Source: Polyangiaceae bacterium
GTDB taxonomy: Bacteria; Myxococcota_A; Polyangia; Polyangiales; Polyangiaceae
Assembly (NCBI GenBank): GCA_029261965.1
Contig: JAJDAH010000378.1
Coordinates: forward strand, 1 to 63,419
Direction: 5' to 3'
Length of the DNA stretch: 63,419 nucleotides
Part shown: positions 8,675 to 18,297 of the stretch, one piece after another
Layout: the number at the start of each line of letters is the position of its first letter
How positions within the stretch are numbered: position 1 is the stretch's first letter
Position numbers and translations under genes: made by a program
The notes under the pieces: generated by a model
The model's input: the letters and a program-made list of their open reading frames with translations, nothing else
What the model was told of the DNA's origin: nothing
The model's database searches: none

Positions 8675-8866
8675 ATGAAAATCGTCGTCGATTTCGATTC
8701 TTGTCAGAGCCACGGCCTATGCACCCAAGCCGCCCCAGAGGTCTTCGAGATCCGGGACGACGGCTTTCTTTACATCCTGCAAGAGACCCCGGGCGAGGAG
8801 CTCCGCGCCAAAGTGGAGAAGGCCGTGCGCGAATGCCCGACGACCGCGATCAAGCTCGAAGAGTGA
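8675..8866 (+). CDS. Small [3Fe-4S]-type ferredoxin
   Basis: 63 residues, the normal size for the ferredoxins that serve P450s and related oxygenases. Cluster ligands are C10, C16 and C54 in the pattern C-x2-H-x2-C...CP (CQSHGLC and CPTTAI). His replaces the second cysteine of a [4Fe-4S] site, as in many [3Fe-4S] ferredoxins. It would carry electrons from the reductase encoded 13 bp downstream to an oxygenase; the divergent alkB is the obvious partner, although AlkB normally uses rubredoxin. A strong ribosome site (TAAGGAGGAG) precedes the ATG. Confidence 0.9.
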   Translation: MKIVVDFDSCQSHGLCTQAAPEVFEIRDDGFLYILQETPGEELRAKVEKAVRECPTTAIKLEE

Positions 8867-8879
8867 GCGCGCTGGCCTC

Positions 8880-10067
8880 GTGAAGAGAGTTGCCGTCATC
8901 GGGGCGTCTCTCGCGGGACTTCGTTCGGTCGAAGCGCTTCGGCGCCTCGGGCACGACGGCGAGATCGCCTGGGTTGGTGCCGAGAAGCACTTGCCCTACG
9001 ACCGCCCGCCGCTGTCCAAGCAGGTGCTCGAAGGCCGTTGGGGATCCGAGCGGTTGTTCCTGCGGCAAAACTACGACGAGCTCGAGGTCGAGTTTCATCT
9101 CGGCAGGAGCGCTGCGCGTCTCGACGAGCGATTCGTCGAGCTCGACGATGGCCGTAGAGTCGAATTCGACGGCCTGGTGGTCGCAACCGGAGCTTCACCC
9201 CGACAACTGCCGGACGGCCGGGATCTCGAGGGCGTGTTCACCCTGCGCTCGCTCGACGATGCGCTCGCGATCGAAAAAAAAATGCAGCGTGGGCCGCGGG
9301 TCGCGATCGTCGGGGCAGGATTCATTGGCCTCGAAGTCGCCGCGTGCTGTCGCACACGCGGCCTCGAAGTCACGGTCATCGAGTCGGCCGCGGTGCCGCT
9401 CGGCCAAGCCATCGGCGAAGTGCTAGGGCAATGTGTCGCTGACCTGCACCGAAGCCGCGGTGTCGATCTGAGGTGCGGGCGGACGGTCACCGGCGTCGAG
9501 GGCACCGAGCGGGTGAGCGGCGTCCGCCTCGACGACGGCTCGCTCATCGCGGCGGACTTGCTCGTGGTGGGCATCGGCGTGAAACCCAACACGGACTGGC
9601 TCGACGGCTCGGGGGTCGACGTCGACGACGGTGTCGTCTGCGACGCGACGTGCCAGACGAGCCGACCGGACGTCGTCGCTGCCGGCGATGTGGCTCGGTG
9701 GCATCACGAGCTGTTCGACGAGTCTGTCCGCGTGGAGCATTGGACCAATGCTGCCGAGCAAGCCGATGCCGCTGTCCGCCGGCTGCTCGAACCCGAAGCC
9801 GAAAAGAAACCGTTCGTTTCCGTCCCCTACTTTTGGTCGGATCAGTACGACACGAAGATGCAGATGGCCGGCCGGTACCGACCGGGCGACGAGATGCGTT
9901 GGGTCGAACGCCCCGAAGATGCGTCGGGCGACGACAAGCCCCGCCTCGTCGCTCTGTTCGGGCGCGGCGGCCGGCTAACAGGCGCGCTCACACTCAATCG
10001 GCCCGCCAAGCTCGTGCGCTACCGCCGGGCCATCGCCGAGCGCGTGTCGTTGGACGACGCGCTCTGA
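8880..10067 (+). CDS. FAD-dependent NAD(P)H-ferredoxin reductase
   Basis: 395 residues, normal for the rubredoxin/putidaredoxin reductase class. The FAD-binding Rossmann motif is at the N-terminus (VAVIGASLAGLRSVEALR) and a second GxGxxG for NAD(P)H is central (VAIVGAGFIGLEVA). VVAAGDVARW near residue 270 is the conserved FAD-contacting ATG/GD motif, and a C-terminal reductase domain follows (VPYFWSDQYDTKMQMAG). It oxidises NAD(P)H and reduces the ferredoxin encoded just upstream. The GTG start lies 13 bp after the ferredoxin stop, so the two form an operon. No strong ribosome site is visible, suggesting coupling. Confidence 0.88.
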   Translation: MKRVAVIGASLAGLRSVEALRRLGHDGEIAWVGAEKHLPYDRPPLSKQVLEGRWGSERLFLRQNYDELEVEFHLGRSAARLDERFVELDDGRRVEFDGLVVATGASPRQLPDGRDLEGVFTLRSLDDALAIEKKMQRGPRVAIVGAGFIGLEVAACCRTRGLEVTVIESAAVPLGQAIGEVLGQCVADLHRSRGVDLRCGRTVTGVEGTERVSGVRLDDGSLIAADLLVVGIGVKPNTDWLDGSGVDVDDGVVCDATCQTSRPDVVAAGDVARWHHELFDESVRVEHWTNAAEQADAAVRRLLEPEAEKKPFVSVPYFWSDQYDTKMQMAGRYRPGDEMRWVERPEDASGDDKPRLVALFGRGGRLTGALTLNRPAKLVRYRRAIAERVSLDDAL

Positions 10068-10070
10068 CGA

Positions 10071-10817
10071 TCACATCGGCGAGCCGAGCGACAGAGTCAT
10101 CCCCAAGCCGAATGTGAGACCCTCGTCGACACGGCCGAGGCCCCGGTCGCGACAGTCGCGCCCGGTGCACGAGCGTTGGCGCTGGGACAACACGCGGTCG
10201 TAGTCGATCACCGGACCGAGCCGAAGGCGCGCGGACACCAAGAAGTCGAAGCCCGCGCCGATCCGGGTGGAGAAGCCGGTGCGCCGCGACGTGTGCTCGA
10301 CCAGGCCAATCTCGTCCGCGCTCATCGCGGCCACTACCCCACCACCCAGTCCGAGCTCGACCCAGGGATCGAGCTTGCCCGAGTCGAAGAGGTACACGCG
10401 CCCCAAGACCCCGGCGACGAGCGCGTCGGTCTTGCCCCGCGACGAGCTCGGCCCTCGGAGCTCGAATCTCGTGACCTCGCCATACACGCCCCACGCGAAC
10501 GCCGGGGTGGACCGCCAGAGCGCAGTGAAACCCACGGTCTTGCCCCGTTCGGTGTTGCTGCAGCGGGTGGCGGAACCGAAGCGGTCCGAACAGAGCGGCA
10601 ACGTGACGCCGAATCCCGCGCCGATCTCCGCGGGCCGTCGGGCAAGCTCTGGCCGATTGCCTTCGGGCGCTGGCGGAAGATCCGGCGGTGGAGCACCCGG
10701 GGCGGGCACCCACGGGTCCACCACCTCGTCGACGACGTATTCGCCGCCGGGCTCCGCGTGGCCGAGGAGCGACCGGGTGAACAGGATCAGGAAAACCACG
10801 ACGGGGTAATGGCGCAT
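10071..10817 (-). CDS. Putative outer-membrane beta-barrel protein
   Basis: 248 residues. A signal peptide (MRHYPVVVFLILFTRSLLGHA) is followed by a Pro-rich segment. The rest alternates short polar and aromatic/Gly strands, such as FTALWRSTPAFAWGVYGEVTRFEL, WVELGLGGGVVAAMS and GFDFLVSARLRLGPVIDY, with GLTFGLGMTLSLGSPM at the end. This is the look of an 8-strand outer-membrane barrel. No specific family is recognised. The ATG at 10817 is chosen because it begins the signal peptide; a longer start adds charged residues. Its stop is three bases from that of the convergent reductase gene. Confidence 0.6.
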   Translation of the reverse strand: MRHYPVVVFLILFTRSLLGHAEPGGEYVVDEVVDPWVPAPGAPPPDLPPAPEGNRPELARRPAEIGAGFGVTLPLCSDRFGSATRCSNTERGKTVGFTALWRSTPAFAWGVYGEVTRFELRGPSSSRGKTDALVAGVLGRVYLFDSGKLDPWVELGLGGGVVAAMSADEIGLVEHTSRRTGFSTRIGAGFDFLVSARLRLGPVIDYDRVLSQRQRSCTGRDCRDRGLGRVDEGLTFGLGMTLSLGSPM

Positions 10818-11022
10818 GGGTGGGCGGCTCCGGCTCGGCACGCCCCCTCATCGGTCAACCGCCGTGGCCAGTTTCGCGAAAAACGCGGTCCGAGCTCGCC
10901 GGTGGGCTCTGCCCGCTCTGCCCCGCATTTTTGACGGTAACTCGGGCACTTATATTCCTAAACGCGGTCGAAACCGCCGCAAAGCGGCACCTCGGAGGGC
11001 CCCGCGTTACGCTCCATGTCTG

Positions 11023-14000
11023 GTGTCCAGGCGACTCGCCCCGTCGTCGTTGTCCCGCTGGAATCGGGACTACGGCCGCTCGTTCGCGCGGATCCTCTGC
11101 GGGGTCTTCGCGTTGGTCGGCGCCTTGCCACTGCTCGGCGGCTACCTCGTGCGATCTCGCCCGGTGCTCGACTGGGCCGCGTCCGAAACAGCGCGTGTCC
11201 TGAACGAGCAGCTCGGCGTCGAGGCCAGCTACCGAGTCGAGATGCAGCTCTGGCCGCTCGAGCTGTCGCTTCACGACGTGGTCATTCCTTCCAACGACGG
11301 CGGAGCCCCTGCGCTTCAGGCGACTCGTATGGCGGTGACGCCGCATATTTTTTCTTTGCTCGCCGGCCGACTCGACGTGGGCGACATCGAAATCGACGAG
11401 CCCGCGAGCCGCCTCGTGATTCGGGACGGCGACCTCGTCAACGTCACCTACCAGCTACCAGAACGCACCGGGCCGACCCCGGAGCTCGAACGCGCGCCGT
11501 TTGCGTCCGTGGCCATCTCCGACGGCACCATCGACCTCGATGTCGACGGCATGATGGTCGACGTCACCGCCGTCGACGTGGATGTCTTCGCCGAGCCCGG
11601 GCCGAGCTTCGAAATCGCGCTCCGAACCGGTCCGTCGAAGCTGACCCGAAAACGCGAGGTCGAAGTCGAGCTACCGCTCCCGAAGGGCGCCCCGGAAGAC
11701 GCCGACCCGCCGAAGGCGCGCAAGACCGCGTACGACGAAGATGCGCTCTGCCGGCTCGACGTGCGAGTCCGGGTGGAGCCCCAGAGTGTTCTGGTTCGCC
11801 GCTTGTCGACCCTCGGGAGCGCCGACGACGACCCGCGGAGGGGCACCCGGCCGACGTGCCGACTCGAAGACGACGACGTGCGACGAGTCGCCTTGAGGTT
11901 GTCGCAGGTGCGCGTAGTTCCACACGCAGACGCCGACCCTACCGGTCATGGGCACGTGTTCGCCCGAGCGCCGGCCTCGCTCTTGAACCGATTCGTCGAC
12001 ACCTTGCCCATCAAGGGCTGGGTCGGGATCACGGCCGACGCGAGCTACGACGGCACGGACAAGATGCCCGACCTGCGGGGAAGGCTGCGCGGAGACGGGC
12101 TGGCGTTCGGCAGGTACCACCTGGCCGATCGCGTCGACGCCAAGGTACGCATCAGCGACGACAAGATCGAGATCCCTCGTTTTCAGTGGGACTTCGCGAT
12201 GGGGACGAACGTCGCCACCAACGGGGTCGTCGCACCATTCGCGGACCCACCGACGCTGGCGGTCGAGAACATCGTCGGTCTCGGCATGAAGTTCGAAGGG
12301 TTCATGCGAGACCTCGGCGTGACGCCGAACACCATCGTCAGTTGGGACCTCACGCGGCTCACCGTCAACAACTTCCACGGCAAGCTCCATCCGCTCGAGC
12401 TCGATGGCTACATGGTGGTCGACTCGAAGGACTTCGAGATCTTCGACCGCGCGTACCACTCGCCCGGGCGCCAACACATGCTCGGCATCAAAGAAGCCAA
12501 GCTCCGCGGTGCGATCGCCGTGCGACCCGACGCGTTCAAGTTCCTCGAGAACCGCGCCGACTTCGGCAACAGCAACCTCACGACCACCGTGTCTCTCGGT
12601 TTCGACGAGGACCTCGTCATCTCCGTCGCCAAAGGCGGCAGCGTCGACTTGCGGGACATCTCTCCGCTCGTGAATATTCCTTGGGCTGGCACGGCACGAC
12701 TCGAAGTGTTTGGCGCCGGCAAGTTCGCGGACCCTGTGCTCAAGGGAAAAATCGCCATCGACGACTTCGTCTTCGGCGGATTCCCGATTGGGGACGTGCT
12801 TTCGGGAGACCTTCGCTTTCGGCCGCTCGAGCTCGACATGAGCGACGTTCGCGGGCGAAAGAACAAGACCGAGTTCGTCGTCAAGACCGGCCGGCTGACC
12901 TTCGACGAGGACGCCACGGTGATTGCGGACGCCAACATCGAGAGCGACGACATGGGCATCCGTGATTTCTTCGAAATGTGGCGCTTCGACGAAGACCCAC
13001 GGTTCGACCCGCTGAAAGGACACGGGAAGGTCGATGCCCGCGTGCACTACGTGCTCGGGGGCAAAGAGGACGTGTGTGGGGAGGGTTACCTTCGGGTGGA
13101 CGGCACGATGGCGATGGTCGAGCTCGATCTCTTCGAAGAGCTCTACGATTCCGGCGAAGCGCGCTTCGACTTCCGATGGATCGACTTCCTCGCCGGGCAC
13201 CGCGGAATCGAGCTCGACGTGCCGAGCGCCACCCTCAAAAAGGGCGATGGCGTCATTCTCACGTCGTTCAAGGTCGATCGAGGCGCGACCGTCCGCGGGC
13301 ACGCGATCGCGACGAGCGTACCGATTTCGAAGATTCAGGCGCTGGGTCCAGTCGGCAAGCTGGCCAGCGCCCGCACGAGCGCTGTCGCGGAAATCTACGG
13401 CACCATCGACGACCTCGCCACCGACATGCACGTGCACGTTTCTCCGACTCGCGTCGGAAACGCGACGCTGCCGGCTTCCGAGTTCGCCATCAACTTGAGA
13501 CCGGCCAAAAGGAAGCTCCCCTCGGTCGGCACCAGCAAGTGCGGTCAGCCCATATCGCCACCCTTCGACAAGCAGAAGTTCGACGACGACGACTCCGATG
13601 GCACGTTCCACGCGGCCGGGTCACTTTTCGCGGGGCAAATTCGCTTCGACGACCTGCAAGTGACTCGCCAGCGCGACAAACACGTTTCCGGCAAAGTCGT
13701 GTTCGAGGAGTTCGACCTCGGGAGCGCCGCCGAGCTGATTCCAGCGCTGAAGGGATCCGAATCGAAAGTCGAAGGCAAGCTGAGCGCTGCCCTCGACATC
13801 GAAGATCTTCCGCTCGAGGCGGCATCCACGAGCAAGGCCAAAGTCACGCTGAAAAAACTCGAAGCGTTGCAAGGCGGATTTCGCCTGAGGGTGCTCGAAG
13901 GAGCCAAACCCATCGTGCTCGATGACGGCCGCCTCGACCTGCCGAAGCTCGCGCTGCTCGCCACCACCCCTGGGGGGCAGAAGGGGACGCTCGACCTGAA

Positions 14001-15444
14001 CGGCAGCATCGACCGCATCGGCGCGGACGCCGAGGTGAACGCGTCACTGGTACTCCGCCCGACTGACTTGTCGGCGTTTGCTGGGTTGATTCCACGCGCC
14101 GAGCGCGCCCGCGGCGTCATCCGTGGACGGGTCGACGTCACCGGGCCCTTGGCCGAGCTTCGTTACGACGGCGGCATCGACCTCGAGAACGGGCAGCTGA
14201 GCGTGCGCGGTCTTCCGGTTTCGTTGACGGACATCAACATCGGCTTGCTCGTCAACGCCAACGAAATACGCATCAACAAAGGCACGGCGGCGGTCGGCGG
14301 CGGCACGGTGCGCATCGGCGGCAGCGTGCCACTCGGTAAAACCGGCCTCGGCGACGGCCGGGCCAGCATCGTCGTTCGCGGGGTGAGCTTGCCGATAGCC
14401 GATGGCGTCAGGACCAAGCTCGACGCTGACCTGGAAGCGACCCTACCGCTCGCCGAGGGTGACACCGAACGCGCGCTCATGCCGCGGGTGAGCGGCAACG
14501 TGCTCGTGAGGTCGTTCGAATACACGAGACCGGTGACGATGACCGCGGACATCTCGTCTTTGGCGAAACGTGGCCGACGAACCGAGTTCGAGGCCTACGA
14601 CTCCGAGGACGACTTCATCGAATTCGACATCACCATGCGCTCGGCACGCGACATGCGGGTCCGCAACAACTTGGTGGACGCGAGGCTGGTGATCGACCCC
14701 TCTGGCCTGTCCTTCGCCGGGACGAACCAACGTTTCGGCATGCGGGGCCAGCTCGAGCTCAAGCCGGGGGGACGAATCAAGTTCCGGCAGAACGAGTTCG
14801 AGATCCGGGAGGGGAACGTGCGCTTCGACGACCCGACGCGCATCGCGCCACTCGTCGACGTGACGGCGGTCACGGAGTACCGACGCTACTCGGCCGGGCT
14901 CGACAGCTCCGGGGCTGATTCGTCGGCGTCAAACGCCGCGGCGGGTGGCCGTTGGGACGTGTCGATGCACGCCTACGGGGATGCGGACAATCTGCAAATC
15001 GATCTGACGAGCAACCCCGAGCTCGGGGAAGACGACATCTTCCTCTTGCTCACGGTCGGCCTCACCCGCGCCGAGCTCGACCAAGCGCAACAGGCCGCCG
15101 TCGGCGGGAGCGTCGCCCTCGAAGCCCTCGGCACCTTGACCGGCGCGGATCAGGCCGTGAGCGAAGCCGTGCCGGTCATCGATGATTTCAGCTTCGGGAG
15201 CGCGTACTCGTCGAGAAGCGGACGGACCGAGCCGACGGTGACCATCGGCAAGCGACTCGCCGAGAGAATTCGTGCGCAAGTCACCAGCGGTCTGACCGAA
15301 TCGCGCCAGGTGGGCTCGAACATCGAGTGGCGGCTGAGCCCCCACGTCAGCGTGGCCGGGTCTTACGACAACCAAAACGACATCTCGAGCTCCGCGCTGG
15401 GCAACCTCGGAGCCGACATTCGCTGGCGCCTCGAATTCGATTAG
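11023..15444 (+). CDS. tamB: TamB-like translocation and assembly module protein
   Basis: About 1473 residues, in the range of TamB/AsmA-like giants. It starts with one membrane anchor (ILCGVFALVGALPLLGGYLV). A long repetitive beta-rich body follows, typical of the bridge-like lipid-transfer groove (many LDL, GTFxL and DLxG repeats). The last 350 residues match the TamB C-terminal (DUF490) domain, with features such as VTIGKRLAERIRAQVTSGL and WRLSPHVSVAGSYD. It is expected to span the periplasm and help move phospholipids or assemble outer-membrane proteins. No TamA/BamA-like partner is adjacent. The start is uncertain: GTG at 11023 and TTG at 11050 are both possible, and neither has a well-placed ribosome site. 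A possible promoter (TTGACG at 10931) lies upstream. A terminator-like hairpin follows the stop. Confidence 0.85.
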   Translation: MSRRLAPSSLSRWNRDYGRSFARILCGVFALVGALPLLGGYLVRSRPVLDWAASETARVLNEQLGVEASYRVEMQLWPLELSLHDVVIPSNDGGAPALQATRMAVTPHIFSLLAGRLDVGDIEIDEPASRLVIRDGDLVNVTYQLPERTGPTPELERAPFASVAISDGTIDLDVDGMMVDVTAVDVDVFAEPGPSFEIALRTGPSKLTRKREVEVELPLPKGAPEDADPPKARKTAYDEDALCRLDVRVRVEPQSVLVRRLSTLGSADDDPRRGTRPTCRLEDDDVRRVALRLSQVRVVPHADADPTGHGHVFARAPASLLNRFVDTLPIKGWVGITADASYDGTDKMPDLRGRLRGDGLAFGRYHLADRVDAKVRISDDKIEIPRFQWDFAMGTNVATNGVVAPFADPPTLAVENIVGLGMKFEGFMRDLGVTPNTIVSWDLTRLTVNNFHGKLHPLELDGYMVVDSKDFEIFDRAYHSPGRQHMLGIKEAKLRGAIAVRPDAFKFLENRADFGNSNLTTTVSLGFDEDLVISVAKGGSVDLRDISPLVNIPWAGTARLEVFGAGKFADPVLKGKIAIDDFVFGGFPIGDVLSGDLRFRPLELDMSDVRGRKNKTEFVVKTGRLTFDEDATVIADANIESDDMGIRDFFEMWRFDEDPRFDPLKGHGKVDARVHYVLGGKEDVCGEGYLRVDGTMAMVELDLFEELYDSGEARFDFRWIDFLAGHRGIELDVPSATLKKGDGVILTSFKVDRGATVRGHAIATSVPISKIQALGPVGKLASARTSAVAEIYGTIDDLATDMHVHVSPTRVGNATLPASEFAINLRPAKRKLPSVGTSKCGQPISPPFDKQKFDDDDSDGTFHAAGSLFAGQIRFDDLQVTRQRDKHVSGKVVFEEFDLGSAAELIPALKGSESKVEGKLSAALDIEDLPLEAASTSKAKVTLKKLEALQGGFRLRVLEGAKPIVLDDGRLDLPKLALLATTPGGQKGTLDLNGSIDRIGADAEVNASLVLRPTDLSAFAGLIPRAERARGVIRGRVDVTGPLAELRYDGGIDLENGQLSVRGLPVSLTDINIGLLVNANEIRINKGTAAVGGGTVRIGGSVPLGKTGLGDGRASIVVRGVSLPIADGVRTKLDADLEATLPLAEGDTERALMPRVSGNVLVRSFEYTRPVTMTADISSLAKRGRRTEFEAYDSEDDFIEFDITMRSARDMRVRNNLVDARLVIDPSGLSFAGTNQRFGMRGQLELKPGGRIKFRQNEFEIREGNVRFDDPTRIAPLVDVTAVTEYRRYSAGLDSSGADSSASNAAAGGRWDVSMHAYGDADNLQIDLTSNPELGEDDIFLLLTVGLTRAELDQAQQAAVGGSVALEALGTLTGADQAVSEAVPVIDDFSFGSAYSSRSGRTEPTVTIGKRLAERIRAQVTSGLTESRQVGSNIEWRLSPHVSVAGSYDNQNDISSSALGNLGADIRWRLEFD

Positions 15445-15498
15445 CGTTGGTCGGCTTCCTGGCGCCCCGAGGGGACTGACCAACGGCCTTCGTTTTTT
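15445..15498 (+). terminator. Rho-independent terminator-like hairpin after tamB
   Basis: Directly after the tamB stop, CGTTGGTC (15445-15452) pairs with GACCAACG (15478-15485). The loop holds a second small CCCC/GGGG pairing. Seven bases later there is a run of six T (15493-15498). This is the best terminator candidate in the window. Confidence 0.6.
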
Positions 15499-15502
15499 AT
15501 GG

Positions 15503-15526
15503 CCATCGATTCTGACGAATCGATGG
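15503..15526. repeat. 9-bp-arm inverted repeat between tamB and the beta-helix gene
   Basis: CCATCGATT and AATCGATGG form a perfect hairpin with a 6-nt loop. It follows the tamB terminator and lies about 160 bp before the next gene. With no T run it is more likely a protein-binding site or RNA stabiliser than a terminator. The rest of the gap shows no gene. Confidence 0.5.
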
Positions 15527-15687
15527 GGGTGGGGGCGGAGGGCGCGGAGCGGAGCGAAGGGAAGCCGAGCGGGATGGATATCGCGCTTCACGCCATTTTC
15601 GCAGAGTTCGCGGGCCTCGGCGGAGACATACTTCTGAGACGGACCACGAGGGGGTGTATTGTCGTTCGGTCGAGAGGAGCTTTGCGT

Positions 15688-17229
15688 ATGCGTGCTTTGG
15701 CGGTTGCGGTCTTGTTGGCGGTGGGGTCGGGGTGCTCTGGTGGGGGGAGCGGAACGGACTCTGACGGGGCTGCGGGATCGGGTGGGAGCCGTGGCGGCGC
15801 AGGTGGAAGCACGAACACGGGTGGAAGCACGAGCGCGGGTGGGGGCCCGGGCAGCGGGGGCAGTCCCGGCACGGGTGGGGCAGCGACAGGTGGCGGTCCG
15901 GGCACGGGTGGCGCGGCGTCGGGCGGCAGTCCGGGGACCGGGGGCGCCGCGACGGGTGGTGGCCCGGGGACTGGCGGCAGCGCCGGCATGGGCACCGGGG
16001 GCACCGCGGGCATGGGGCCGACGTCGCTTGCGTGCCCACCGCTGGCGCCCGCCACACGCACGACGGTGTCGGTGACTCCGGCCGAAGCAGGCAATCTCGA
16101 TCAAATCGTCGCGAACGCTGCGAGCGGAACGACGATTGAGCTCGCCGACGGCCACTACGACATCGGCCGGCTCAACTTCAACACTCCCAACGTCACGTTG
16201 AGATCGGCCTCGAACGACGCCACCAAAGTCATTCTCGACGGCAACTACAACGTCGGTGAGACGATCTTCATCACCGCGAGCAACGTCACCATTGCTCACG
16301 TGACGGTGCAACGCGCGACGTTCCACCCCATTCACATCACGACGCCCACCGGTGGACCGGACGTGACCGGCTCGCTCATCTACGGCGCGCGCATCATCGA
16401 CGGTGCTCAACAATTCGTGAAGATCAACCCGAACGCCGACCGGGCTTCGTGGGTCGACGATGGTCGGGTGGAATGCAGCGAGTTCTCGATGACCCCCGCT
16501 GGTCGAGCACGCGTCGATTCCTGCTGCGGTGGTTGCTACACCGGGGGCATCGACGCTCACGACGCCCGCGGCTGGGTGGTCCGAAACAACCGCTTCGAGG
16601 ACATCTACTGCGACGGCGCCGGCCTGGCCGAGCACGCGGTGCATTTCTGGAAGAGCTCGCGCGACACCCTCGTCGAGAACAACGTCATCATCAACTGCGC
16701 CCGCGGCATCGGTTTCGGCCTCTCGGGCGGCGTCGGGGATCGCGTCTACTCCGACAATCCGCACGGCGGCGTCGCTCTCGCCCACGTGGACGGGGTCATC
16801 CGCAACAACTTCATCTTCGCGTCGGTGCCTTGGTACGACACCGGAATCGAACTCCACATCGCGAGGGAACCCCAGGTTTATCACAACACGGTGATCTCCA
16901 CGATGTCGGCCACGGCGTTCTTCAGCTCGATCGACTGGCGCTTCGGCGAAACTCGCGCCGTCATCACGAACAACCTCGTTCGTCGCTTGACCGAGCGAGA
17001 CGGCGCGCAAGCGACGCTGACCACCAACTTGCCCAACTCTACTGGTGGATCCGCCGTGCCCATGAGCTACTTCGTCGACCCGGCGGCCGGCGACTTTCAT
17101 CTCACCTCCAGCGCTACCGGGGCCATCGATCAAGGGACGGTCATTGCGAGCTCTGGCATCGACCTCGACGGCGACACGCACGACATTGGCAGCGGTCCCG
17201 ACCTGGGGTGCGACGAATACACTCCCTGA
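15688..17229 (+). CDS. Lipoprotein with right-handed parallel beta-helix (pectate-lyase-like) domain
   Basis: 513 residues. The signal peptide ends at a lipobox (VGSGC, Cys16). A Gly/Ser/Thr linker covers residues 17-110 and contains an 11-residue tandem repeat. The remainder is a right-handed beta-helix, with an opening LDQIVANAASGTTIELADGH (PbH1 pectate-lyase-3-like), then repeated VTLRSASN, VTIAHVTVQ, WVVRNNRFEDI, TLVENNVIINC and VIRNNFIF rungs. Such proteins often bind or cleave polysaccharides, but no catalytic residues can be assigned. Cysteines in SCCGGCYTGG may form disulfides. The ATG at 15688 has GAGGAG 8-13 nt upstream. A large antisense reading frame here is a G+C artefact. Confidence 0.82.
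   Translation: MRALAVAVLLAVGSGCSGGGSGTDSDGAAGSGGSRGGAGGSTNTGGSTSAGGGPGSGGSPGTGGAATGGGPGTGGAASGGSPGTGGAATGGGPGTGGSAGMGTGGTAGMGPTSLACPPLAPATRTTVSVTPAEAGNLDQIVANAASGTTIELADGHYDIGRLNFNTPNVTLRSASNDATKVILDGNYNVGETIFITASNVTIAHVTVQRATFHPIHITTPTGGPDVTGSLIYGARIIDGAQQFVKINPNADRASWVDDGRVECSEFSMTPAGRARVDSCCGGCYTGGIDAHDARGWVVRNNRFEDIYCDGAGLAEHAVHFWKSSRDTLVENNVIINCARGIGFGLSGGVGDRVYSDNPHGGVALAHVDGVIRNNFIFASVPWYDTGIELHIAREPQVYHNTVISTMSATAFFSSIDWRFGETRAVITNNLVRRLTERDGAQATLTTNLPNSTGGSAVPMSYFVDPAAGDFHLTSSATGAIDQGTVIASSGIDLDGDTHDIGSGPDLGCDEYTP
15868..15966. repeat. Three 33-bp tandem repeats in the linker of the beta-helix lipoprotein
   Basis: Three consecutive units encode GTGGAA(T/S)GG(G/S)P. The period is a multiple of three, so length variation keeps the frame; it lengthens the surface linker. 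Confidence 0.75.
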
Positions 17230-17238
17230 GCCCGCCGC

Positions 17239-18297
17239 TCAGGCGCGCACCTCTTCGAGACGACGCCGGAGCTCCGTCGCCCGGATGAAACTCGGCGGCG
17301 GGCCGCTCCGCTCGAGCCCACGAACGATGTCGGTGACCAAAGCGTTGACCGGCGCGGGCACGCCGGCGGACTTCGCGATGCGCACGATCTCGCCGTTGAG
17401 ATCGCCAATCTCGGTCGGGCGACCCCGTTTGATGTCGAGCAGCGTGCTGGTCACCGCACGGTCGTCGATGTCGATCATGCGCCGCGCCGCCGCGAGCACG
17501 ATGAAGTCCGGCATCGTCAACATCTTCGCCAGAGCGGCGGGCCCGAGCGCCACCACCTTCGCCGGACGAATACCGGCCGCTTTCATGACGGCGACGCCCT
17601 CGCGGATGCAGGCGGCAAAACACCACCGCGCGTCCCGCGAACGGAGCGACTCCGAGATGGTCAAGCCCGTGGCGGCGCCGACGCCGTTGTTCAAGTTCAC
17701 CAGCAGCTTGCCAGCGAGCACATCGGCGATCGAAGCGCTCACGTCGAGCTCTTGGTCCGCGTCGGCAAAAGCTCGGACGAGTTGGTCGATGCTCGCTTGA
17801 CCGGCGCCCTCGACTCTCTCGATCACGAGAGCCCCGCGCGCCAGCTGCAAAAAAGACGCTGGCGGCTCGCGAAGCACGTTGAACCCCACCATGCCCGCCA
17901 GCACTCGATGCGAGAGCTGAGCCCGCAGGCGCTCGGCGTTGTGCACGCCATTTTGAAACGAAACTACCACCGCGTCCGACGGAACCGCGCGAGACAGCGC
18001 GCCGACCACCGACGCTGTGTCGCTCGACTTGACCGTCAACAGACAGACGTCGACATCGTCGAGCGCGCCGACGTCCTCGGTGACGACGAAGTCGTCGCCC
18101 GGCCGCTTCTCGACACCACCCACGGAAACCGCGCGGAGCTCGGCGCGCACCTCCACGAGCCCGCGCCGCGCGACCATCACGACCGGCGTGCCCGCGGACG
18201 AAAGGCAAATACCGAGATACGAGCCAATGGCGCCGGCACCGAAGACACCGACACGAAGGCTGGGCCCCGTGGTGCTGCTCGGCGACGGATCGGCCAT
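17239..18297 (-). CDS. panE: 2-dehydropantoate 2-reductase family protein (ApbA/PanE)
   Basis: 352 residues, slightly longer than typical PanE (about 300). It reduces ketopantoate to pantoate with NADPH in coenzyme A synthesis, although many paralogs act on other keto acids. The N-terminus has the NADP-binding VGVFGAGAIGSYLG. The middle holds the family motifs VSFQNGVHNAERL and GKLLVNLNNGVGAATGLTI, with the catalytic Lys in GKLL. The C-terminal substrate domain has IDDRAVTSTLLDIKRGRPTEI. The N-terminal dozen residues are Ser/Pro-rich and may be an over-long start. Convergent with the beta-helix lipoprotein gene, nine bases apart, and divergent from the VOC gene. Confidence 0.85.
   Translation of the reverse strand: MADPSPSSTTGPSLRVGVFGAGAIGSYLGICLSSAGTPVVMVARRGLVEVRAELRAVSVGGVEKRPGDDFVVTEDVGALDDVDVCLLTVKSSDTASVVGALSRAVPSDAVVVSFQNGVHNAERLRAQLSHRVLAGMVGFNVLREPPASFLQLARGALVIERVEGAGQASIDQLVRAFADADQELDVSASIADVLAGKLLVNLNNGVGAATGLTISESLRSRDARWCFAACIREGVAVMKAAGIRPAKVVALGPAALAKMLTMPDFIVLAAARRMIDIDDRAVTSTLLDIKRGRPTEIGDLNGEIVRIAKSAGVPAPVNALVTDIVRGLERSGPPPSFIRATELRRRLEEVRA

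Noticed and set aside
10931-10956. tamB promoter (TTGACG / TATATT)
   Set aside because: Spacing between the hexamers is only 14 bp and the start codon itself is uncertain.
11671-13611. Long open frame antisense to tamB (similar antisense frames at 3785-5551 and 14929-17181)
   Set aside because: High third-position G+C opens antisense frames. These lack family motifs and lie opposite well-supported genes.
15868-15966. Regular repeats considered as CRISPR
   Set aside because: The units are directly adjacent with no spacers and encode an in-frame Gly-rich linker.
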